From NCBI RefSeq assembly GCF_020921035.1, contig NC_063153.1, positions 13,640,001-13,704,000 of the forward strand: a stretch of DNA of 64,000 nt, read 5' to 3'. Positions 1-11,900 of the stretch are shown in pieces. Numbering within the stretch: the first letter of the stretch is position 1; each line of letters starts with the position of its first letter. The translations under genes and the position numbers were made by a program. The stretch comes from Rhodamnia argentea (taxonomy: Eukaryota; Streptophyta; Magnoliopsida; Myrtales; Myrtaceae). The notes under the pieces are model-generated. The model was not told where the DNA came from and did no database searches. It saw nothing but the letters and a program-made list of their open reading frames with translations.

Positions 1-1681
1 CTGAAAATACAAGATCACGACACATGGCATTTCTACCACCATCGGATCAAGTTTTATTTTTTGTTATTCAGTTGTAACAAACTGTGCTGACGTGACCACA
101 ACGTGGCTACCACATCAGTGCCACACGGGGGTTGACAGGTCAACTTTCATTGACCGGTTAGCGCCTCACTAGAGAAGACGGCCGGCGGACCGCTGAGAGT
201 GTTTTGGTGATGATCAATGGCGATATCTATTGCGATTTGGGCAATCTAGGTATTGTTGGAATCGTCTCGACGTCAGCTATCACATATCCAAAAATTAGTT
301 TGATCCAATAGTGAAAACTACGTGAAAACAACAAGAACAGGTTCTGCCACGGCGACGCCCCCACGGTGACGAACGGGCGTGCGTCTTGCACAATATCAAT
401 CCAAACCAAAGCTACGACTAGCATCCATGGGGTCCACAGGTACTCACCTGCAAGTCGGATTGGCCCGGCGAGGTCTGCGGAGCTTGTAGCATCGAGTTGT
501 AGGTTTGAAGCATCGCGGATGTGGAGGTCGACTCGGGGTATATATATGCAATGAAAACACAAACAGAGAGGACGTACATGGTCAGTGGAAGCTTAGGAGT
601 CGTCTGGACTAAAAAACTCGAAGAGCGATTAAGCGAATCAAGCTACACCATATGAGCTCGCGCTCGGATCAGTGACTGTGCTCACCTTTTCCGGCAACGA
701 AACGGCTTTCGATTGGATTCAAACTCCTCGTCTGGACTCCATAAAGCTTGCCAGCTTAGTCTCGAGCTTCGGCTCGCACTGGATCTCTCTGACGTAGGCT
801 TCGAAGCTTGTCTTCTAACCCTCGTTGATGGCCGACTGTGAGCTCCGTTCACCCGCTTCTCTCTCTTTCTCTCTCTCGTTCTGTTTGTTCTTGTGCGCGC
901 GAGAGAAAACTGGGCTCCAAGAAAAATCCTCTCAGTTCTTGCGTGGCTGCCTTGAAGACTTTGCTCGTGCACGTCCAGGGACTGAAGAAAAACGCTGCTG
1001 TCCTTGTTAGGTTGACTTGGTCAACCAAGTTGACCAGGTCAACTCCCTTTTTCTTGCAACATTAATTTGACCCATGTAAAAATTTGAGTTTACCGTTGTG
1101 TTCAGAGAGGTTAAAAAGCTATGGGTAATGGTTTATATTTGAATATCAAGCCCAAAAATAACCAATTGAACTTATTTTTAAGACGAGGGACTAAACCGAA
1201 AATTCATTTAAGTCCATTTTTGAATTTGCTCAATTCACGAAAGTGATTGGACGTAAATGCAATTAAAGGCATCAGAACCAAATTTCAAAACTTGGACCAA
1301 ATGGGAAGAAAACTAGAAGTGACTCAAACGAATTTTTTTGGCTCAATTTAGGTTCACGTTTGTGAAGATTCATGCATCCCCAAATTGAATTTTCCAAGTT
1401 TTCAAAGGCCAAAATGAAGAGGGAATTAAAAGAAAAATGTTGGATTTTTTTTCCATATTTTTGTGGCTAAAAATTTTATTTTATTTTTTTAATTTATGTG
1501 TATTTTTCTAATATACGGAAAATACTAAAAATGTGAAAAATGTCTAAAATTATTTTTTGTTCAAAATTGGTTTCTTATGCTTGGCCAAGGCTCCCAAAGT
1601 TGATTTTACAATTTTATGGATTTTTATGGATTTTTTTAAAAAAATTTAAAAGAAAAACTGATTAAAAATCAAGTGTCAACA
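1..1681 (-). mobile_element. Partial Gypsy-type LTR, 5' end at 1681, running off the window
   Basis: Read on the minus strand, this stretch begins TGTTGACAC at 1681 and its first 600 bases match the start of the complete solo LTR at 4341-6906 and the fragment at 55766-56478. Shared landmarks are the 'aatgaagagggaattaaaagaa' type block near 1414-1434 and the 'cttggccaagg' block near 1580. The other end is not seen, so the LTR probably extends left of the window. The part from 1 to about 1060 is more diverged and GC-richer; its ORFs are short and unconvincing. No gene is supported here. Confidence 0.55.
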
Positions 1682-1686
1682 GGTCA

Positions 1687-4340
1687 ACAATGGCCCAGGA
1701 TAATTTGCCTATAAACTTAGGGGTGATGTTTTGTTAACTGTTGTCTAGATACTTAATCGTGCACCTTCTAAATCAATTACATTAACCCCATTGAATCATG
1801 GACAAGTCGAAAATTAGAAGTAAGTTTTCTTAGACCTTGGGGTTGTGCTGCCTATACACACAAGCCATCTTATATGTATGGAAAATTAGACCCTAGGGGC
1901 AAACAGAATATCTTCATGAGAAACTAAAAGCACTCAAAAAGATTTGTATTTATAGATAAGCAAGAAAGTGGGAGTATAACTGAATTTGAATCACGAGATG
2001 TCATATTCTTAGTGAATGAATTTTCAAAAAAAGGCGAGATAGCTGAAAACTATTCCCTATTTAAAACCTTGGCTCGTGAAAATGATATTATTGGGGCATC
2101 TCATCCAAGTGGGAGCAATGTGAGAAGTAGAGAATTTGTTTCAAATTAGTCTCAATTGTAGCACTTGATAAGAAGATGCCATCATTATCTAATCCAAGTG
2201 GAGTGTAACGGAGCATGATATACTAAGTATACAATCTCTTGTATAGCGAACAAGTGGCAAAAGCATTTCCCTTCGACATTTTGAGATTGAAAGGAAAGTT
2301 TTCATGGTCAGTCCATAGAGTCACTCCACGAGAAGTGAATGAGCCAAGGAATGTAAATAAGGCTCTAACTTGACTAGATAAGGAAAAGTGGATATAAGCA
2401 ATGGAAAAAGAGATGGAGTCAATGGAATCAAACCAAGTTTGGGAATTGATTGATCTTTCAAATGAACGCAGAGCTATTGGGAGCAAGTGGGTTCTCAAAA
2501 TAAAGTGTAAAAAGTAATGGGTCGATTGAAAGATATAAGGTTCCTCTTGTGGCGAAAGAATATAATCAACAAGAATGAATTGATTATGAAGAGGTCTTTT
2601 CTTCAGTGGTGAGATTTACCTCAATTCACTTTATTTTGGCAATAGTGGCTAGTATGGATCTTGAATAAATATTGTTTTTCTCAATGGAGAATGAAAAAAA
2701 GAAATTCATATAAAACAACCCATTGGGTTTGTTATACAAGGCCAAGATCAAAAAGTAAAAGTATGTTGACTTTTAAGATCGATATATCACCTTAAGCAGT
2801 ATTCAAGACAATTATATATACGTTTTTCATAATGTTGTAGCGGTATATGATTTTGCAACGATTGATAAAGATCGTTGTGTATATATCAAAAGATCCAAAG
2901 ATCAATTTATGATCTTATCATTATATGCTGATGATATACTAATTGCTGAAAGCTATTTGGAGTTTGTCAATATAGTTAAGAATTGGTTATGTGCTAATTT
3001 TGAGATGAAGGATACGGGGTGAAGATTATTGTGTATATATCAAAAGATCCAAAGATTAATTTATGATCTTATCATTATATGTTAATGATATACTAATTGC
3101 CGAAAGCTATTTGGGGTTTATTAATACAATTAAGAACTAGTTATGTGCTAATTTTGAGATGAAGGACACGGGTGAAGCTGCATATATTATTGGAATTAAG
3201 ATTTCAATAGATCGTGATCTTTTTCACAAGAGGCTTACATAGATAAATTCTTTAAATGATTTTACATGTAAGACAGTAAACCCATAGATACTCTTATTGC
3301 AAGATGTGAAGGATTGAGCCATAAAATGTATCTCGAGACTTCACTAGCAAATGAACAAATGGAAAATGTGTCATATCCTAGTGCTGTTGGAAGGTTAATG
3401 TGCGCTACGATGCATACATATATGATATTTATTATGCAATTGGAATGGTTAGCATATACCAATTCAACTCAGGTCAAGCACATTTGACTATCATAAGAGA
3501 ATCTTGAGATATCATAAAGGTACTGCTGATTTTTTGCTGAGTTATCAAGGTAGTGATCTGCACTTTAAAGGCTATATTGTCGTTGACCAAGGAAGAGGTT
3601 TAGATGAGAGAAATTCTACCTCTAAATTCGCATTCTTACTTAATAGTGGGGCCATATCGTGAAGTAGTAAGAAGCAAACATATACATCCTTATCCACGAT
3701 GGAAGCTAATCTCGTGGTGTTATCAGCAAGAGTATGAGAGGGTGTTTGGCTTTAGAAATGTTTGGATCAATGAGATGTTGCTAAGGATGTTGCAGGTTCA
3801 ATTATTGGTTAATTGTCATAGCCAAACAACAAGAGCTTATACTAAGTATCCACTGCAAGACCAAACATATAGACATGAAGTATGATTTTGTGAAAGACAT
3901 GGTTGTACGAAAGGATGTGAATGTATAGTACATACCTACGCATAGAATGATAGCAGATCTTATGATAGAGTCAATTCCTAGAGATGTTTTCATTAGTTAT
4001 GTGTTGACAAAGGGATTAGTTCCTTACATTGAAATCTCTAGGAATGCGTAGAAGTTGGACTATTGGATATTTAAATTTCTCTAAGTTCACAGTTAATGGT
4101 ATTTGTTATCATTATTTATGCCTATGAGTTTGTATGACATTTATGCATACTAATGCTTGGTGCATATATTGAGAAGGTATATTGGACAGATAAGAGATTA
4201 ACCCACTTACACGGGTAATCGCCTCTATTTACTAAATGATAAATTGAGATGAGACAATTCTAAGCTCATTATCTAAGTGATAATTGAGAGCTCGGGCTTA
4301 AAATATAAATGTCGCCTTAAAAAAAGTGTTAAGATGAGGT
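1687..4340 (+). pseudogene. Ty1/Copia retrotransposon pol remnant (reverse transcriptase and RNase H)
   Basis: Broken reading frames on the plus strand recall Copia pol in the right order. At 2399-2515 there is the start of the reverse transcriptase (AMEKEMES..VWELIDLS..AIGSKWVLKIK). At 2540-2665 comes KVPLVAKEYNQ..DYEEVFSSVVRF. Near 2915-2945 is the YADD catalytic motif. At 3630-4010 lies the RNase H region (GAISW.SKKQ..TYTSLSTMEA, then VKDMVVRKDVNV). Every domain is interrupted by stops and frameshifts, so nothing can be made. Typical autonomous Copia polyproteins exceed 1,200 residues; here only the C-terminal half is visible and no 5' LTR was recognised. The element was later split by the solo LTR at 4341-6906 and resumes at 6912. 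Confidence 0.8.
2874..3180 (+). repeat. Direct tandem duplication of about 153 bp inside the Copia reverse transcriptase
   Basis: The segment at about 2874-3026 is repeated at about 3027-3180; both begin with a 'gtgtatatatcaaaagatcc' block and end at 'gagatgaaggaYacggg'. The copies differ by scattered substitutions. The first keeps the coding for the YADD metal-binding motif; the second reads Y-V-N-D, losing the first catalytic aspartate. Confidence 0.8.
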
Positions 4341-6906
4341 TGTCGCGACTTGATCTCGTCGGTGGGAGATCGTGGGCTAATGGGTCGCCGTTCGGGCCCG
4401 GTTGCGTGTGGACCTTCGGACGCGAGCCTCTCCCAAGGCCCATTACCCAAATTGCAACGGAGGATAAAATCGGGTCGACCTTTCGGTGCGGTCTAGTGAC
4501 ATGTGCTACGTGTGCATGCCTTGGAGTCGCCACCAATCGTTTCGTGGAAGGTACGATTGGAAACCTTATCGAATAGTTGGGAGCTTCTATTCGATTCTGC
4601 AAGAACCAGAAAGATGGGATCGGTGACTTAGTTACGTCAACTATCAGAGTTAACGCCATTTCGGTACTTAAGTTGATTGAATTTTCTAACCTCGGATTTC
4701 ATGCATATGAGTAGGGCACGAATCCTAAATCTAGGAATTCATGCAGATGAGAATGACTATCCTAGCAATCACAATCAATCAAAGTAAATGCGCAAATTAA
4801 AGAATCCATAACATGCGGATAAATCGCATCAAATCAACGTGACATTCCTAATATAGCCCTATCAGCTTAGGGAAGGGACATTCAAAGCATAAGAAGAGAT
4901 CGGGAGTGATTTGGAAGTGATTCGCCCATGAGAGGCAAAATCGTAATTTTGAGAAAATTTGAGGACGATTTGCCGGAAAGGGAAAAATGGTCATTTCAGA
5001 AGAGATCTGGAGTGAGAAATGTTGAAAATAGGATCGACCACCTAAACTGACCTATTTCCTAATTTTTGACATTTTAAAGAATTTTTTGAAATTTTCTGGA
5101 GACAAATTGCCCCTAAAGGGTAAAAATGTCATTTTGGAAAAATCGGGAAAAGAAATCTCAAAAATAGAATTGGCCAGTTGACGGTGGTCATTCCTCTATT
5201 TTTGAGAATTTCTGAAATTTTTTAGGAATTTTCTACAATTTTTCCTAATTTTTTTGGATTTTCTATGATTTTTCTATTTTTTGGATTTTTAAAAATCATT
5301 TTTCGAATTTTTTTATCAAAAGAAAAATATTTTCCGGACCGAATCGAACAAAAATAAGGCTGGATTTGTGTCAAACAGACTTAGATTTACAATTGGTATA
5401 CGTTGTTTCGATCAACAGCGAATCAAACTCCAGAATCACAGCAAGTCGAGAAGAATTAAGGGCAAGCAAAGACTGACCTGTGTTCATCCGAGCGACGGCA
5501 ACGATGATCTGTCCTCTTGATCTCTATCTCGTATTTCCTTTCTCAATGAAGTTCTCGAGTGAAAATCCGTGAAGGACCTCTGATGAACGTCAATGGTCTC
5601 CGTGCTCTCCTCGTGTGTCTCACCAAACGGAGTCTCCCCTAGAGCTCGATGAAACTCTCCTTGAATCTTCTCCCCCTTTTTGTTCGTTCCTCCTCAGTCC
5701 GTTTTGTTAACTCCCTCTTTTTTGTTAGAGATGCTAACTGAATCCCCTCCGTCGGCGAACACTCCATGGTCGAAGTTGTTATATTCCTGCTCTTCATCCA
5801 AATTGTCGCGCGTTGAAGCTTCTGGCCAATCCTCGTGCACGCCCGCCGTCACATGCGAAGTGATCCGTCAGCCTCGAGTTTCCACGGGCAATGCCGTCCA
5901 CTTGCTTTGGCGACTTGTCATCATCAAATTGGTCTTTGCTTTGGCCATTTTCTTTTTTGTTTTTGCTGCGATCCGTGCGTAAAGATCAAGAGAACAGAGC
6001 TGGTGTGCCCAATGGAAAGAGAACCATGGTTCTGGGCGTGCACCTGGTCAATTAGTTGACTTGGCCCTTCATTTCATTCATTCATTTTCATTTCATTTTT
6101 TTTTATGTGTAGGCCCTAATTCAACATCAATGTGACCATTTTCCGTGAAATTGAACCTCAACACTAGTCTCTAGAACAAGAACATTATCTAAAAATGATA
6201 AGTTCGTGTCCGATTGATTTGGTTTTATGCAAAAATCCCCAATTTTCAAGATTTATTGAATGTAAAATGTGTTCAATTAGGGTTCTTAACAATCGATTCG
6301 TGTCAATCTAACCTCACCAATGTGCTTAGAATGCTGAAAAACTTGTGGGTCAACGTTCATTTCTGCATGGGTTCGATTTTGGAATCGCCAATTTGACCCC
6401 GATTGAAAATCGCGGATTATATCGGAAATGCAATATGTCCAATTTGTAACCTGCTCAAAAATTGAAATTTATTGGACCAAAATGCAATTAAAGGTGTAAG
6501 AATCAAATGTCATAACTGACTCAAAGTAAGAAAGACAATAGGAGTGCCTCAAATGAATTTTTTGGCTCAATTTAGGTCCAAATTTTGCGAAGGCTCATGT
6601 GATCCCAAATTTAATTTTCCAAGTTTTCGAAAGCCAAAATGAAGAGGGAATTAAAAGAAAAATATTGGATATTTTCCCATATTTTTTAGGCCGAAAATGC
6701 TATTTTTTTTGTAAATTTTTGGGTATTTTTCTAATATACCAAAAATATCAAAAATGGTGAAAAATACCAAAAAATATTTTTTGTTCAAAAATGGATCCTT
6801 AAGCTTGGCCAAGGCTTCCAAAATTTATTTTTCAATTTTATGAATTTTTTTATGGATTTTTGAAAATTTTTCTAAAGAAAAGCTGATTAAAAATCGGGTG
6901 CCAACA
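4341..6906 (-). mobile_element. Solo LTR of a Gypsy element, 2566 bp, with 5-bp target-site duplication
   Basis: On the minus strand the element begins TGTTGGCACC (6906) and ends AGTCGCGACA (4341), giving TG...CA termini. It is flanked by GAGGT on both sides (4336-4340 and 6907-6911), and the Copia remnant reads through when the element is removed. No gag or pol lies inside, so it is a solo LTR left by unequal recombination. Its start matches 1681 and 55766; its distal part resembles 46930-47680. Short ORFs inside (for example around 4280-4660 and 5680-5980) have no recognisable domain. Confidence 0.88.
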
Positions 6907-6911
6907 GAGGT

Positions 6912-8050
6912 CATAATGTTTATTATGCCCGAAAGTGAAACAACCTCCATATTTCACTTTATCTATCTTTATTGCTAGATGTGAGTTCTAATAGATATTT
7001 TTGAACATAGTAGATTTGTGAACTCAAGTTAGACATTAGGTATGTCTGAAATCATCCGTATGGTATTAAGTGAAAAGACATACGCTCCATGGAAAAGAAG
7101 AGAATCCCATAATACACATTTCATACTACGTATGCATGAGACGGCCAATAAAAGTTGGCGAAAGTTTTGATCTCAACTTTCAAGTCATGTAAGACTATTG
7201 AGGATAAAATTCCTCAAATTTGTCCCCTTACAACTCTTACTTATTCTCCGAATTTCTATTTAGTGTTTGCTATTGTAGAGTATTGCCAATGGTCATGAGA
7301 TTAATTCAATCTAATGAGACATTTCTAGAAAAACGAGTTAAACTGAAACTAAGAGGTTTAAGGGAAGAAGAAGATCGATTTGTTTTGATGTCACATTCAA
7401 TCTTTGTATTCACAGGTCGACCAATTATGATTATTTGAACTTAATCATGATTGTGAATGCAATATATTCGAGTACTCAAAGAGATCAAGAGAGATATGAT
7501 GTAAATGTGATCGATCGATCTAAGGTACTGCATACTAGATCTACTTTGAGGTAATGTTCCATTTTAAGCTGCTATATACTCCCAATGGATGTATGGCAAT
7601 GAGCTTTTATAGTATGCTAGTCGCACTGTTTATTTGTTAATATGAGCCTTATAGAGAACAGAGAATTATGTTTAGCCCATCATGGGTGAGTGAGAGATGC
7701 TGGGTTATATAGATGGGTGGGACTGTCCAAGATGGGCTAACCCAGCCTATTACCCACAAGAGTAAATTGCCAAAGGTAGTTACTCCTCGCGTTGGTTCTC
7801 ACGTTCAAAGAATTACATTTTCTTCTATAGTAAAAAATAGAAAGAAGAACAGTGAAGAACAGTAAGAGAAAACTAACGATGAATCTCTCCGAATGAATAA
7901 TCTCTTGTGGGTTGCAACGGGTAACATCTAATTTGTTGAAATCATGATACGTCCCTCCTATGATGTACTCATTTATAATTAATGATTCAAGTAAGGTTTT
8001 GGGAATGTTATTTCGTGTAATTTTGCTACGTATGTAATGGGATTGGTTCC
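6912..8050 (+). mobile_element. 3' continuation of the Copia remnant, probably including 3' LTR sequence
   Basis: This resumes the element interrupted at 4340. It is AT-rich and holds LTR-like text near 7660-7960 (a 'gtgagtgagagatgctggg' stretch and an 'atctcttgtgggttgc' stretch) but no terminal repeats could be defined because no partner LTR is present in the window. One ORF of 72 codons at 7220-7438 has no recognisable domain. The right boundary is approximate. Confidence 0.45.
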
Positions 8051-8439
8051 CATCACATTACTTCATTGGTTGCACCAGAAAACTCTAAACAACGATTTTT
8101 AAGGAAGATATTTGAGTATGAAACATGATTTCAGGTGTCCTGAACTCAGGTTACAAGAAAAGCTGTAATTGCATGAGTGCCGGCTTAGTCGAATCAACAG
8201 TTCCGCCTCTGAAGTCAACTCATGTATCATTATACCAGTTCACAAAAATGTTCTAATGAAAGCTGTTCTATTATCATCTTCCATTTTCTTGATTAAAAAA
8301 AAACAGGAATATGAATTATAAAAACATTTTTGGTGCACTGCACAAAATAAGGTCGTTTTTTTTTTTTTATCATTTTAAGGATCAAATTTGAAAAAAAGGC
8401 AATCAAAGTTTCAATCAAACATAATTTTCATTGAGAAAT

Positions 8440-8998
8440 TTCCATCATATATTTGCATAGAAGCTATCTCTTTAGAAAAATTCTGCCTTCAATCGAATTG
8501 AAGTTCTTTGCTTTTGCTTTTGGGCTTGACAAAAGTGAGGTGCCGTCTTGCTCATAGCTTTATACGGCCAAAGCTTGCAAATTAAGTTGCCTAAATAGCT
8601 TTCTCGAGCCCAAGGAAAGAAGCAACTTAACTTGGTAAAAACTCAACTTGATCAATGTGTCAATGGATGGAATGAAAAAAATAAGAGAAAGGGACAAAGT
8701 CATCTTAAAGTAACGGTTCCATCACTGGGGACTAAACCTCACAATCAGTGGCACTAGAGCCTAAGGTTGCTTGCAGCATAGGACTAATCTATATTCCCAC
8801 TGTAAAGTGGGGAAAATTATATGCTTGCTTGTGGAAATTGTAGAGGCTCACCTTTACTTTAAGGGAGGTACTTGTCTTTAAGGAAGGAATGAACTCTCCC
8901 CTAGGGAGATTAAACTCTTTGATAACTGAATATCTTATCCATTTTTGCATTCTCCGTTTACTTTGTTGTTGAAAGATTCTAACCAGGAGAGCGATCCA
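8440..8998 (+). promoter_or_regulatory. 5' flank conserved between the two ankyrin/PGG genes
   Basis: About 550 bp upstream of ankyrin gene 1 matches 20280-20711 upstream of gene 2. Shared blocks include 'ttctttgcttttgcttttgg' near 8499-8525 and the 'gttgaaagaYtctaaccagg' block just before the start codon. Gene 1 has an extra segment around 8640-8780 that gene 2 lacks. The region presumably holds the promoter and 5' UTR; no clear single TATA box was fixed. Confidence 0.5.
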
Positions 8999-11900
8999 AT
9001 GGCGACGCAACCCAGTGAGAAACAAGGAAATTCGAGCCATGCAGAACAACCTGCAGGTACACATTTTGAAGATGTTCGTGTAAGTGTTGGATCGGCTCCT
9101 TCTCAATCCAGAGGTGCTCCAGGAGCGTTATCCCTCAAAAGAGTTATTTCATTGTGAAATTAATGTATGGGGCGGGTATTCATGAAATTGTTCTTTTCTG
9201 GGGCACTTCTCAATGCCTGCAAGGAAAACGTATGAACAAAATGGGCTGAAAAGTTTGCATCCATATGCAGGAATATCAGAAAAGCAAGTAGAGCCATTGT
9301 TGCAAGCTGCATTCAAGGGTGATTGGGAATCTGCTAAAAGATTTTTTGAACGAGATTCTGCTTCAAAAATGGCCAAAATAACAAGCAGATCAGAAACAGC
9401 TCTTCACATAGCCGCTTTGAGTGCACAAGACCAATTCGTTGAGAACCTGGTTGAGCTCTTGTCTCCATTCCCTGAAGCGCTTGAAATGATTGATTCTGAT
9501 GGCCGCACAGCCCTCCACAACGCTGTCCTTTGTGGAAGGATAAGGATGGTCAAGGCATTAGTTAGATGTAATCCTAAGCTGACGCAACTTGCAGATAATG
9601 AAGGACGTGTTTCTTTGGGAATATCTGCTGTGGAAGCTTCTATGCATAAGGAGATTGCTTGGTTCCTGGCAAAAAACACGTCAGACGACGGGCCAAGTCA
9701 TCCCTTCAGCAATCCTTCTGCGATTGATTGCATTATAAATCTCACATACGCTGGTCATCATGGTAAGATTAACATCACTCTTTATCTCAATTCCATTTGT
9801 CTTTTTCCTTCATTCTAGACTTAGCTTATTTTGCTGATCAACTTTGCTTGTGAATTCGGATAGATATCACCCTTCATCTAGTCGGGCGGTACCCCCACTT
9901 AATGACCATGAAAAGTGCAAAGCATCAAGGCATATCTATACTTTACTCGTTGGCAATGATGCAGTCTCACTATCCCAGCGGAACCAGGCTGAGTGTTTTG
10001 GAAGCATTGATATACAAATGTCCGTACTTTCTGCACTCACATCCCTTCATTACTGATTCACTTCAAGAAGATCAAACCTGGCTCATCTCTTTTGTTTCTG
10101 AACTGAAGGTATTCCGGTGGACTTGAACTACAAACCAACAGATACAAATTCGGATCCAGGTGGGTATGCATTTTTGCTTTTGGGAATTATCTAATTTAGG
10201 ACCTTCCATGATTTTTAAGTTGATTTAATTTCATAGATTGATTCTCTTCCTATCAGCAAAATGTAACCTTTGACATTGTCAGGACACCCGTGGTTTCATA
10301 GCCACAAATCCGGTTCTCTTTGCGACATGATTGTGGCCCTTCAATGTCTTACAGGGTCATTCTGGAATGCCACCAAAGTCGTTGGTATGCTTCTATTTTA
10401 TGATGATATAGTCTCTATCTCCGTTCCGCTCTCCCCAACTAAAAAGTCTACGGCTTGTTTCTTTTGGACTTATTTTATAAATAGAAAAAAAGATCCCGCT
10501 TTATTCTTTTCCATAATTTGGAAGAGAATTTGTGTTAGGCCCACTGCCTGTGCGAAAGAATCATTACTCATTCACCGTGGGACGAGTAACATGTGTGTTT
10601 GAAGTTGGTTTCGTAATTAAATTAGCCCAAAACACTACTGGACCGCTAAAAACGATCCAATAGTACCCAAAACTTACTCACAACATTTGCCTGTACTTGC
10701 ACTTGTCATCTTCCTCCAATTCTGTATGCCCGCGAAACACCCTTTAGCCTTGTCCCTAATTCTTCTGTTTTTGTCAAAGACCGAAAAGGGAAACATAATA
10801 GCGTCTTTGCGTATTTTTATCAAATTAGACGTTATTTTGGAGAGTCAACTCTACTCACTATGTCAAAGACCCCATGTGGAAGTTTGGATTTTGCTAGGGA
10901 CAGATGGACTGGAGAAAGGAAAAAAATTTGCTCTTGCGCTGAGCATAAATAACAATACAATGGTTTGTAAGATTGGTATGATTTTTTTTATTACTAGCTG
11001 CTATGTATACTCGAATACTATTGTCTAAAATCATCTTATCTCTATCTAGACAGACGTCATTAGCGTGGCCATTTTCAGAGTTGTTCTATCAGATTAAGTC
11101 TTATAATTAGGTACACTTAAAAGGTTAACATTATAAAGCCTCCTTTGAACTTCTAGGAAGATCACTTTCTTCAGTTACCCTCTAATCACTTCTACTTTTT
11201 TCACATCCAATTATTTTTTTCGTCCATACATGATATAAACCTTTCCTTGAAAAATGCTAAAAATGATTTTATACTTTTTTTTTTTTTTGTACTTTACATC
11301 AGCAATCGCTAAAACTCACTGTTTGCATTTAAGGACTGAATCCCAAAAGCAAAAAAAAAATCAAATCGCTTCTCCAAATGAGAGAGAGAGAGAGAGTTTT
11401 CCCAATCACCCGTCAACCCACGCTCGAAGTGCGGGAAATTATGATAATTAGTAGACTGTTGTTTGATGCAATTTCTTTAAAAAAAAAAAAAAGTGACCCG
11501 GAGCTGGAGAACTCTTTTCTTAATCCAATTGCCACCCCTACGCTTTTCGTTATTCTTTTTCATTTGTTATTTTTTTGAAATTTTGTAGTTCCTATAATCA
11601 AAAGAGTCCATGAGGTGAAGCTGAGACATGTGGCGGCATTCGAGTTGGCAAAACAAATTTGCGTTGCGATCTCTTATATGAATACTACCGAGATCATGAA
11701 TTTTTTCCAAGAGGGGGAATTGTTGGCTCAAGCTACAAGCAGAGGAATCAGTGAAATTGTGAAACTATGTACTCAGTTTTTCCCGGAGCTTATTTGGATT
11801 TCGCTTTATAGTAGGAGGTTAAGGACACTTTCTGTGGAGTTTCGCCAAGAAAAGATTGTCAATCTCTTTCTAAGGGAAAGCTCAAACAGTGAGTTGTCAT

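Noticed and set aside
838..1065. 75-codon ORF and its neighbours near 680-1065
   Set aside because: Overlapping frames on both strands in LTR-related sequence with a CT-rich run; no domain or splice context.
4273..4659. Overlapping ORFs of 99 and 128 codons on opposite strands
   Set aside because: They span the border of the solo LTR at 4341, so cannot be an old gene, and show no domain.
5680..5982. 100-codon ORF with hydrophobic end
   Set aside because: Lies within the solo LTR 4341-6906; LTRs of this family carry no gene and no homologous frame is open in the other fragments.
9844..10126. Exon 3 of ankyrin gene 1 read through to a stop at 10126 as the gene end
   Set aside because: Splicing 10020-10108 restores IYKCIPVDLNYKP and joins in frame with the remaining exons in both copies; kept only as a possible isoform.
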